Shown here: one piece after another, positions 32,619-43,496 of the stretch | Numbering within the stretch: position 1 is the stretch's first letter | How the letters are laid out: every line of letters begins with the position of its first letter | NCBI GenBank assembly: GCA_022385805.1 | Contig: MU277684.1 | Location: 279,333 to 343,332 of the forward strand | Reading direction: 5' to 3' | DNA: 64,000 nucleotides | Source: Pilatotrama ljubarskyi | Taxonomy: Eukaryota > Basidiomycota > Agaricomycetes > Polyporales > Polyporaceae | The notes under the pieces: generated by a model | What the model was told of the DNA's origin: nothing | Seen by the model: the letters and a program-made list of their open reading frames with translations, nothing else | Database searches by the model: none | Translations under genes and position numbers: made by a program

Positions 32619-35600
32619 ATGTCAGCCGCCCTCGACCTCCACCGCCCCTCCCTCCTCGACCGCCGCGCCTCCAACAACTTCCCTCACCTCCCCAACCGTC
32701 TCTCCGTCGCCGCCCTCTTCAGCTCCCCCCCACTCCCTCGCTCCCCCCACGCCCCAGCGGGCTCCGCGGCACCCTCGCCGCGCGCCGCTGCGCCCAGGAA
32801 ACCCTCCGCCCCCTTTCTCCCCTTCGTCCCCCTCACTCCCATCATGGCCTCCCCCCTCCTCACCCCTGACGTCGCGCACGCACCGACCCCCGCCGCCGTA
32901 CTCGACTCCGCCGCCAGCCAGCACATCCCCGGCCACGATCCACCCCCGCACGAACAAGACTACATCTCACATCGCGGCCCTACCGCCAATCCCACATGGA
33001 CAACGCACCCGCCCACTCCCCCACCCAAGCCATCCTCGTCGCCGCGCATTCCGCCTTCGCCAGCTTCGTCACCCGTGCGCACGGCCCGCGGCCGGAGCAG
33101 GAGCCACAGCAAGTCCAACAGAAGCCGGAGCTCGAGCAGAAACCCGTCAGGTCCCCGTCCCGCTTCTCTTGCTTCGTACGCTCCCACCCCACTCTCGCGC
33201 TCCTACTCGCCCTCGCCTTCACTAGCGGCACCGACCAGCTCCCCTCCGCCAGCCGTGGGCTTTCCTGCCCGCAGGATGTCGCTCCCCGCAGACTTGTCCA
33301 AGCCCCTGCCTCCGCGACCGGTCCCCGAGCACGGAGCGCCCAAAGAGCTCCCTCCGGTGCCCAGCCAGTGCGAAAGCGCCGTTACCGACGACGCGGACGA
33401 CCAGACGCTGCTCCCCAGCTTATCGCGTCGCGCGGACGCCGCCCAGGCTCGCACGGGATCCGTGGACCCAGCAGATGAAACGAGCACGTTCCCCGCGCGC
33501 GCAAGGAAGCTGTTCAGTCTGGCCGATGACGAATGCGAGGGCGATCAGTCCGACTCTGAGGAGCGGGACGCCTTCGGGGGCCCGGGCCAGAAAAGGGGCC
33601 CGGCCGCGGAGGAGGCGAAGGAACGGAGACAGGATATGGCTGAGGAGGCGAAGCCCAGAGACTTGGAGCAGGAGAAGGCGAGGGCCGAGCGAGTGCGTCG
33701 CTATCACGCCCTCATGGAGCTGCTCGCGACGGAGGTCGGATACCTCCTCGACTTGCGCGCGCTGGTCACGGTGCGTCTGCCATCTCTCTGCGTGCATGCG
33801 ACTCTTACCTACAGGTTATCCTCGCCTAGGTGTATCTCGACCAGCTGCTCCTGCTGTCCTCTTCAACCCCTACGGCAAGCATGCCGTCCCCTCTTGGGCC
33901 GTCTGGCCTACCTACCCCTCCATTGGCGCAGCCCCTCTGTCTGGGAGTGCCTCTACCTTCATCCGGCCGTCCCATGTCATCCCTCTCTGCTCTCTCGATA
34001 CCCTCACTATTCCCGAGCTCTAGGTCGTCTTTCTTTCACCACTCGCCCGCACCTTCTCCGTCTCCCAGCACAGCCGACTTCCTATCGATATCCTCGCTCG
34101 ATCAAGACGCAGGCGACGGCAGTGCTAGCGAACGCACACGACAGAGTTCAGGGGCGTCGACGTCCACGGAGAGCGCCTCGCGCGAGCGAGATAGAGAGCG
34201 GGAGCGGGAGAAGGAGAACCTGGAGCGCACACAGCCACAGCCGTATAGGACAGGCAAGACGTCGCGGCCTCCTCCCTGTATACTCGCGGAGAAGGAGGTG
34301 CGCGCGGTGTGCAGAAACGCGCAGGAGCTGCTGAGTTTTCACGAGCGGTTTGTGGGCGAGCTGAGGGCGGCGGTCGGGCTGGTTGGGTTCGGGATGGTGT
34401 TCAGCGGGGACGAGGGATGGATGCAGGAGATGCGGGGTGACGGCGAGGGCGTGATCGCGGACTTGATCGAGCACGCCGTAGAAGTGGTCGCGACGAAGTT
34501 CGTCGACGAGGTGTGTCCGAGCGCGTCCCTTTCCGTCTCGTCTCGCTGAACCCTTTCACTCGCACGTGCGTGTGCGTTATTGACTTAGGCCGCGTCTTTC
34601 AGCATATACGAGACGTTCTGCCCCGGGCACGCGGCGGCAACTGACCTCGTGCGGCGCGCGCAAGAGCGCTGGCCCGCGGTGTGGGACGCGTACGAGCAGC
34701 GCTGCACCCTCCTGCTCACGCGCAACCCGGACGCGTCCGCGCACGTCCATCTTCGCGGGCGGAGCGACAATCCTACTGTCGCAGGGGCGGGTTCTCCGGC
34801 GAGCCCCGTGTCCGAGGAGGGACGAGAGGCTCCGTCGGAAGAGCCGTTACGGAAGAAACGCAGACATTCGACCCCTGCGCTTTCTCTACCCGCCATCACT
34901 GCCACTGGCCCGATTGTCCTACCGGGCCCGCTGCCATTCCCTTCAGCCTCTAACCCAGGGTCTACAGCGACGTCTCCCATGTCGGCGACGGCGTCCCCGA
35001 ACGAGAGACGGCAGCATCGCGCGACGGGCCCGAGGCTGAAGTTCATGGACTACATGATTAAGCCCGTGCAGCGGATCTGCAAGTACCCGCTGCTGCTCGA
35101 CCAGCTCCGTCCGAAGCGCCGCAACGCAGAGGGTGATAGCTCGGTGCAGGGCACGGCTGCGGCGGACGAAGCGGTGAGGCGGGCGGGGGAAGCGATGCGG
35201 GGGGTCGTCTCGCGGGTGAACCACGCGAGCGAGAAGGAGGCGCATAACTTGCGCTCGGCGCTCATCGCGTCCAGGATAGCGTTCTCGCACTCACCTGTAC
35301 AGACGCAGAGCGCGACGTCCTCGGTGCCCTCGGTTCCCTCCACGTCCCCGCCCCCGCCCCAACCGCTGCCTCCGTCTACGCCTGCGTCTTCGTCCGGCTC
35401 GTCTTCCACGCATGGCCATACCAGTGCCGGGACCTCTCTTTCGCCCTCTTCAGCGAGCTCGTGTTCCTCCTCCCCTGCGACGCCCATACCTACCTTCTCG
35501 GCCACTGCCTCCCAAGTCTCTAGTACGGGCTCGGCCTCCTTACCTCCCCCCATAGCGACCTCCCCGCGGTGTACCGGCCTCACAGCCGAGTTCGTTTCCT

Positions 35601-37630
35601 CCTTGGGCCCGTGCATGCTCGCGGGCGCGCTCGACGTGATCCAGCACCCGGCGCACCGCGCAAAGTACCTCGGCGCGTTCCTCTACGCGGGCGGGTACTG
35701 CATCCTCGTCAAGATCACCAAGGGCGGGCGCGTGTACGAGCCGCGGCACTGGTTCCCGCTCGGGGCCGTCGAGGTCGTCGACGCGGAGGAGGACATGGAC
35801 GATCGTACGTTGCCCGCTACTTCCTCTGAGACACCCTCTGCTGAGCATTCCGGCGCTAACGTCTTGTTTGGGTTTGGGCCTGTCTGTCCCCATATAGCAT
35901 CCTTCCCGTACTCGTTCCACGTTTTGGCGCACGGGCACCACCTGCAGATCGGGGCGGCGTGTGCGCAGGAGAAGGCGATCTGGCTGGGCGCGATACACGA
36001 TGCGCTCGCGGCCAAGCCGACTTGGAGCAACGAGCCGCTGTCGAGCTTCCAGGCGGACGACAAGACGCCGTTGTCTGCTCTTGACGAGGGGTTACAGGAG
36101 TCCTCGTCGCCCTCGGGTCTGCCGGCGATTCAGTCCATGTCGGAGCTGGAGAAGCAGGCGGACGCGTCTCCGTCGACCGTCGAGGTCGCGACGGCTATGG
36201 CAACAGGGAAGGGCCAGCTCAGGTACTCACGGACGCTGTCGAGACTGGATAGCTTCGCTCTGCGGCAGGACCAGCACGGTTCTGTGGGCACGTTCTCTGC
36301 GGCGCTTAGCAGACGGTCGTCCACCGCGTCCGTCAAGGCGTTCTTCTCCCCCATTTCGTTCGATTCGCCCAGGATGACCCGACCCTCGTCCCAGGTCCGC
36401 GCGCAAGTCGACCAGGGCCTGCACGACATCTTCTCCGAGTCTCTTGTAGCGGCGCGCTCGCAGGCGCAGATGCGGGGAGAGGAGCTGTTCCAGGTGCGCA
36501 TGCCGCCAAGTGCTAGTGGGTCGGCGAAGAGGCAAGGCAGTGGGATACCCCGTTCAAACTCGGGCATCAGCATCGCCAATGCGATGGGCCTGACGGCTGC
36601 GAAGAGGAGATATGACAGTGTGCTGGTGTCGAGGAGGAAGGTGTCGATGGAGGGCGTGCCCGACCTGCCCGTGCCTGGTGAGAATGACAGTTCTGGCACG
36701 GAGACGAACGTGAGTCGCAGTGCGCCGACCACAGGCCCTGGGGTGTCCGGACGTGCGAAGACGTTGGCGGTCCGACGGCACAAGAAGCAGCCCGCGTCCA
36801 TCGCGCCTGCCATCACGACCGCGATCGCACAGCTGAACGCGGAGGCGGAGACTGAGAAGCGGACGAACGTACGTAGTCCCGAAGCTCTCTCGCTTGACTC
36901 GCCCCCCGCGGCTTCCCACTGCTCCTCCGTGTCTTCCCACCCTGGCTCGATGCTGCCCAGTCCGACCGAGGAGTCGCCTCTGCCTATACCCGTCCCTGGA
37001 CTCTCGCCCAACGGGACCTTGCGCCAGTCGGACATCCTGCATGTCGGCGGGGAGAACGCGAAGCCGAAGAGGGCTCGGTCGATGGTCAGCAACGTGCGGA
37101 GCTTCTTCAATCAGCCGCGCTCGGACTCACCATCCGTGTCGTCGTCATCCGACCATGGTCGTGCGTCGCCCGTCCCTCCGCTGCTCGTCGAAAGCCCGAC
37201 CTCCGAGTACCCCAGCGGGATCGTCCAGTGGCTCCGGCGCACCTCCATCCGACGTCGCGAGTCTGGCTCTTCTAGTTCTCGATCGACCGACGATCACCAC
37301 TATGGCAGCAGACGGCCCTTGCCAACGAGGAACTCGACGGACGGGGTAGTACAGGGGCGTGGAGCGAGCTCTGTCAGTGCGCAACCCCCGCTTCTAATAT
37401 CACAGGGCTCGCAGCGGGTCGCCTCTGACGAATCGAGTCCGAAAAGGCGCCGCTCAGTCTTTGTGCCCACCGCGCGCTCGCGTGACCGTGCGCGCGCCCC
37501 GCGTGATGATGCCCTCCCCGCGGACCTTCCCTCGCCTGCGCCCTCCGCGAGCGCGAACATGCCCTCGCGGAGATCGATCAAGAATATCTTCCTCTTCCAA
37601 CGCTCCAACTCGCTCACGCCCATCGGATGA
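32619..37630 (+). CDS. RhoGEF with DH and PH domains, long disordered flanks
   Basis: An activator of Rho-family GTPases by nucleotide exchange, acting in polarity and cell-wall signalling. The first 350 residues are proline/serine-rich and disordered. The DH domain starts with RVRRYHALMELLATEVGYLL (CR1) near 33690 and, after an intron, VYLDQLLLL. It is interrupted by a long Ser/Pro/charged insert (about 33850-34280), resumes with VCRNAQELLSFHERFVGELR, and closes with FMDYMIKPVQRICKYPLLLD (CR3) near 35045. A PH-like region follows (YLGAFLYAGGYCILVKIT, HWFPLGAVEVVD, then HHLQIGAACAQEKAIWLGAI). The long tail is serine-rich. Introns are near 33771-33830, 34511-34589 and 35802-35898. Length is near 1,590 residues. 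Cognate GTPase is unknown. Confidence 0.83.
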
Positions 37631-37799
37631 AGTTGGTGAACCTCAGAGCCTACACACACCTGATACCCCCGCATAACGAAAGCCCTCCAAGCAATTACTG
37701 TATGCCCCCGCCTCTTCCCGCCTCACTCGCATATGTTCCATTCACCCCGGCCATTACAGCCCTTTCACGACTTTCATATACGATGTACATAACGCGCCG

Positions 37800-37846
37800 T
37801 TCCTTCCCCCTTCCCCCTTCCCCCTTCCCCCTTCCCCCTTGCCCCT
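37800..37846. repeat. Heptanucleotide microsatellite (CCCTTCC)n
   Basis: About five perfect or near-perfect copies of a 7-bp unit reading TTCCCCC on the plus strand, just 3' of the RhoGEF gene, ending in a slightly changed copy. Probably within the 3' UTR or downstream spacer. Confidence 0.85.
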
Positions 37847-38464
37847 CCCCCGCATCGATTTAATCTTAATCATAAAGCGACTCTATTGCACTCTGTCCCG
37901 CGCGCACTGTGACCGCTTCATGTACTTTCTCGACCCATCACACACAACCTTGCATGCATTCCACATTCCCATCGTTCGTTTACATCGGCGGGCGGTAGTA
38001 TGCCCGCCTTGACTCTTGCATTGATTCCGAGAACTGCTGTAATCTACATATCGTGCCCTTAGAGATCCTCTGAAATCCATCACCTTCTGGAGCGTATCGC
38101 GGTTGAAGATTGTAGGCAGGAGGTTGAGGCAGGATCTCGAGAGGACTGTTCATCGATGTACACGAAGAAAAGGAAGGGGGACCACGAGCAAGCCCGCTGC
38201 ACGAATCACATCAAATACATGCTACCCGTATATTCAGCACCATAACCAGTATTCTGTCCATGTAGATCGACCGTCAAGGTATAAGTTTGTGGGCCCGGAG
38301 GATTTGAGCCCACCTGCGTATGGCGTTAGCTCACGATCACCTTCCCCAGAGCCAATCGAGACAACTCACTGCTCCTGCTGCATCTCCAGCTCCGCTATAC
38401 GTCGCTTCAGTTGGCTGCGCGTACGCGTCAGCTGGCATCGGAAGATAGGCGGAGAGATCGCTTA
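37847..38464. other. 3' intergenic region between the two RhoGEF genes
   Basis: Shared 3' flank of two converging genes. It contains a short perfect hairpin (GTGGGC/GCCCAC at about 38290-38312), which could not be folded into a tRNA. No gene seen. Confidence 0.45.
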
Positions 38465-41400
38465 CTAGTTCTCATACTGCGCGGCCTTCTCTGACTGCTT
38501 CGCGGCCTTCAAGTCGCGCGTCATCGCGGCCCAGGCCTCGTCCTCGGGCAGAGCAGCGTCGTTATACATCCCATCCAGCTCCTCATTGAAGGACTGCGCG
38601 CCGTCAGCTCAGTGCCGTAAGACCACCTGACGGGCGAGACTGACCTCATAGAGCACGGTGACTTCCTTGTCTTTGCCGTCGAGGAGGTCCTTGACGAGAT
38701 CGCGCTGTATCTGCATGCTCTGGAGCTCAGCTTTCGTGAACCGTAGCTGCGACGATTTCTGTAAGCGGCGCGTGAGTTGTGGACACCCCTTGGGGCATGA
38801 CGACGGGGCTTCACCTCCTGCAATTGTGCAGCAAGATCCTTCATGCCGGAGGTGATGTGCTCTTGATTTCGCAGCGCGTGGGTGAGCTTTCCATCTGCCT
38901 CCAGTGCGAGGTCCTCGATGGTGCGCGCCATGTCTTGCGTCTTGGGGCTATTACTGACCCCAGCAGCATACAATGACGCAGACGAGGAACTGCTCTCGAC
39001 TACCGAGAATGGACGTGCACGGGGGGTGCCTCCAGAACCGTCCGTCATCCGCCTGCCGATGGCCTGCATCATCTCCTCTCGACGCGCAAGCGCCTCCTTC
39101 GTCTGATAGGTCACGGTCAGGATCGAGGGCGGCGTACGAAAGCGGGAGCCTACTCACCAGTGGCGCTGCTGGGGGCGTGGCGCGCTGAGGCGTGCGCAAC
39201 GCCTTCGTCGGCGATACGGGGCGAGTCTCCCATTCCGCCACCGCGTTGCGCACGGGCGACGCCGACGTGATCTTCTCCGTCTCGAGCCGGATGCGTTTCA
39301 GCGCACGCCGCGAGGACTCGATCTGTTACCGCCCAATCAGCCGAGTGCTCACACAACGTGTCCCGCGACACTCACGTCTTCCTTCGTTGTCTCCGCCAGC
39401 CTGATGAGGCGGTCGACCTCGGGAGCGTCCAGGTCCTCCCGCGCGTCCAGCGTCTCCAGCAAACTTGGCAGCTTCGGGGCGCGCTGACCGGATATCCGCC
39501 TCGGGGACCCGTTCGCGAACGCGCCCTTGCCGAGCGGGGATACACGCCGCGTCCCCGAACCCCTGCGCCCCGACCCAGGCGAGCCTGCCGAGAGCACAGA
39601 CGCGTTCGAGCGCACCGAGCTCTTCTTCTTGACGGACAGCGGCTGGATGGTGGCCAGTGGCGGTTTGACAGGCTCCTCCGCCTTCTCCGCGGCACGCGGC
39701 GTGATCTCGCGGTTCATTGAACGCACGGGCTCGAACGGCTGGCGCTTGCTCCGCGGGATGGGTGTGGTTGCGGTTGCGGTTGTGGTTGTGGCTGAAGCAG
39801 ACGGGAGAGGTCGTGAAGGCGTGGTAGGCAGCGCCATATTTACCAGTGTCATCTCGAGTTCGGCGTCCACAGACGAGAGGCTCGTCGCGAGCATGGTAGG
39901 ACTCTTCGGAGGGAGTGGGGAGGGACTGCGCGGACCCATCGGCCGTCTGTCAGAACGGTCGGACGAGTTGCGCGACAGCGACCGGCCGTTCCGCTGGTCA
40001 GGACTCGCAGGCCGACTTGGGAGAGGCGATTGCGCGCGTAATGTGGGCGTGCCCGAGCGCAAACTCTCTACGTCCTGCGGTAGCTCCGGTAGGGAGCGCG
40101 ACATCCTCGACGCCCGCGAGAGCGGCCTGAGCGATGGAGGAGGCTCATCTATGGCGTCGTGTTAGCGTGCCCTCCACTTCGACACGCGGCTACTCACCTT
40201 CGTATATAGTCTCTTCCGACGGAGCTTCCATACCCGGTGTAGACACCTCCCTGCCATGCTGATTCTGACTATTCCGCCTTGCGAGCTCAAGGCGCATCGT
40301 CAGATCGCGCTCCGACTCGTCCATATGCGCGATCCGCCTCATCCTCGAGCGCCCCGCCCCCTCCGGCTCGCTCTCCTCCCAGTCGCTGTATCCCGCACCC
40401 TCCGTCTCCAGCACGTCTGCCTGGCTCGTCGACATCGACCTCCTTCGTGAGTACGAGTCCTTCGCCGTGCCCTTACCCGGACGCGCAGGGCTCTCCGGCT
40501 CGCTGGTGACATCGCTGGTGAACGGCGACTTCGCGCGCTTCACCAGCTTCCTCGCGCCCCTCGACAACGACCTCGACCCGCGCCCGCTCGTGCTCTTCGA
40601 CAGTGAGCCCTTTGGCGGAGACTCCCCACCCCCATCGTCGCCCGACACCGAGGTCGCAGCGGTGTTGGCCGACGTCCGGGAGAATCGTCCGATGCTGCTG
40701 CCGGCGGTGCTCGCGGAGCCAGTGAGCGTCGAGTTGCGCGAGTCCGCGGTGCGCGTGCGGCGGTGGCCGTTCATGGAGCCGCCAAAGAAATCCCCGACGC
40801 CCATGCCGATGCCTGAGCCCGGGCGTGCGCCGAAGAGGTTGCGCGAGATGACGTCGAGCCCGAAGATGGCGGCACGCGAGCGCGAGGCGGTGGGCGTTGT
40901 GGGTCGGGACACGTTACCGGTGCTGAATTTGAAGAGGCCGTACTGATGGACTGTTATGGAAGTTTGAGTCAAAAGGCCATATGGGCAATGCAGAATGGGA
41001 GGACGTACTGGTTTGCACGATGCGCTCTGGGATGCGACTCGTCTGCATGATGTCTTCCTCTGGCTCATCATCGGGGTCGCTCGAGGTGACCTTGTACCGC
41101 GCGAGTTCGCCAGCCATGGGCTGCACACGCACCACGACATACGGCGGAGCCCGGGAACCAAAAGGAATCGCATCTGCCACAGCGTCCGGATCGACGTGCA
41201 TGACGATCTTCGTCTACCGAGAATCAATCAGTATGATGTTCTGCAGAGCTCGTTCTGTGCGACGGACCTTCTTTGGCTCCTGCAGAAAGCTCGTCCTCGT
41301 GTAGACGTTGAAGTACGTCCTGGCCAATGTGATCCTCCCACCTCGATTCTCTACCTCTCTCTCCTCGCCGCGGAGGACGACAGACCGCCCCGCACGCGTG

Positions 41401-43128
41401 CGGAAGCGCGCCTGCGCGTCCCAGAGCTGCTCCAGGAACCGCTGCTTCTCCGACTCTGTGCGTTGGGGGTCGAGGTAAACCGGAGATGGCGGAAAGACTA
41501 CGGAGAGGGAGCGAAATTGACGGCCAGCCCACCGCTCGGAGACGTCCATGGGCGGGTTCTCGAGGTAGAGGTGGAAGTCTGCACGCTGAATTAGAGATTG
41601 CCTCAACGACTGGAGAATAGTCAATGGACGTACCGGCCCCGCCGACATCGGTCGCGACAACGTCCGTGATGTCCACCACACCCTTCGAGATGAGTCCCGT
41701 CTTCTTCGCCTTGCCCTGCGGGGCCTTCGTGGCTCTATCGACCTCGTCCAGCCCCGCCAACGCGCGCCCGCTCTTCTCCGCCGGCCTCTTCACGATGACC
41801 AGCTTATCGTCAAACAAGAACAGCGTGCACTGCAGCACGATCGCGGCAGCCGGCCCACTACTCGAGACAGGCATGAACGGGTCCGGCGCGATCACGTCGA
41901 GCACATCAATGCAGGCCAGAAAGTGCCGCGAGTTCGACACGAGCGCGACAGGAAAGTCGTCGATCGCGCCCGCCAGCGCGTACAGCGTGGCCGCGCGCCG
42001 CGTCTGGTCGTCCGTCTCCGCGAGCGCGATCCGGCTCGCGATCGCGTCCGCCTCGAGCAGGGGAGCGCGCTGCGGGTCCGACGCGCCCATGTGCTTGAGC
42101 ATCGTGCGGAACATAAGCGTGTATCGGGGGATGCGCTGCACGGGCTCCATGAGCAGCTCGCGCAGGCCGACTTTGTTGCGCATGTCCGCGGTCGAGTATT
42201 TCACGCGCTGGGCGGCCGGATTCGTCAGGCTGAGCTGCGAGAGGGATCATAGTGCAGTGAGACTCACATCGATGTACTCTGCGAAGCGCGACGACTTCTT
42301 GACCTCATGTTCGAAAATGCGCTGCGCCTCCTCGCGCTTGGCGTAGTACTGCCTGTAATGTTCGAAGCCGCGCATGGCCTTGAAGTGCTTGAGCGCGACC
42401 TCGCCGACGCCCGGGCCGCCCTTGTGCGCCATGCGCTCCATCTTCTCGAGGTCGGTGAGGAACGCCTCGTTCACGGGCAGGAGGTGGTCGATGTTCCCGA
42501 AGAGCGTCTTGGCCTCGTACGGCGGGATGATTGCGGTCTCTTTGCTGCGCGCAAAGCTGCGGAGGGGGTCGGCGTAGTCTGTCTTGAGGATGCGGAGCCG
42601 CTTGACGTAGGAGCGTTCGGTGCTGACGAGCTCCTTGATGACTTCGTTGAGCGCATCGTGGTTCGTAGTCGCGGGTACGCGCGAGCCCTGCGCTACGTGT
42701 GAGACGGATCAGCAGAGGAGAACAATAGGAGTTCACGTACTATATGTGTCAGGTTAGTATTCTGCTGGGAGGAAGACGGCGATAAGGGTTCTGACTCCAT
42801 ATCCATCGGTTCTCCGAGAGACGCGACGAGGTCCTGGACATCTGCCGAGCACACGAGCGGTCAGCAACTACAACACGAGGCCTTGCGCACAGTTCAACGA
42901 CCTATTGCGACGTGGCTATAGGAAGTTGTGGGGTGCCTCCTAGGTGGCTGAGATGAGATGCGCACCTTGGGCGAGTTCTCGGCCGGTATCCGCGCCCTCT
43001 ACGACCACTCCGCACAGGAAGACGCGTCTGGTGATGTTCGAACCAGTTGACCTCGCCTTAGGGCGCGGTGGGTAGTCGTCACCAGAGGCTAGAGGAACGA
43101 CTTTGCGAGGCGACTGGCTGAGTGCCAT
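38465..43128 (-). CDS. RhoGEF with DH and PH-like domains, C-terminal coiled coil
   Basis: A second Rho exchange factor. The N-terminus is MALSQSPRKVVPLASGDDYP. The DH domain opens with LNEVIKELVSTERSYVKRLR (CR1), then IIPPYEAKTLFGNIDHLLPV, HFKAMRGFEHYRQYYAKREE, and LRELLMEPVQRIPRYTLMFR (CR3, near 42140). A PH-like region includes ALVSNSRHFLACIDVLDVIA and IVLQCTLFLFDDKLVIVKRP, with further conserved exons (RSVVLRGEEREVENRGGRIT). The C-terminal 600 residues are disordered, S/R/P-rich with many SP sites, and finish in a coiled coil (KAELQSMQIQRDLVKDLLDG). At least eight introns. The stop is at 38465-38467. Length is about 1,300 residues. Sequence outside the DH core is unlike the neighbouring RhoGEF. 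Confidence 0.85.
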
Positions 43129-43496
43129 GGCGAGCTAGCATGCAGAGAAACCGAGAGGGCGAGCCAGCAGTAGAGTACAGATAAATAGCGAAGAAAGACG
43201 CGATGCGGGGAGTGCGAGCTGGAGTGTTTATAAGAGCGGCCGCTGCATTCTCTGCTGCTCGCCGGCGCGTAATCAGTCCTCAGCGATGCTCTCTCTCCGC
43301 TCGCCGCTGCTCCAGGCGAACCCAACCACACGCCACGCCCTATTTGGTCTTGTTGTGCCCACCACTTACACGCGTCGCTGCGTCACGTGGCCGCGTCTCC
43401 CACAAAGCATCCCCCGCCTCGAAAGAAAGCAACCGTTTCTTCTCCTTTGCGAGTATATGTAGCACACAGCCTCCATTGCACCCTCCCAGCCAAGGG
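43129..43496. promoter_or_regulatory. Promoter region of the minus-strand RhoGEF
   Basis: About 370 bp between the RhoGEF start and the 3' end of the Myb gene, both on the minus strand. No distinct element recognised. Confidence 0.4.

Noticed and set aside
38281..38345. A tRNA-like stretch with a GGGCTCAAATCC T-loop-like sequence on the minus strand
   Set aside because: No matching acceptor stem, D arm or anticodon arm could be drawn; only a short GTGGGC/GCCCAC hairpin remains.
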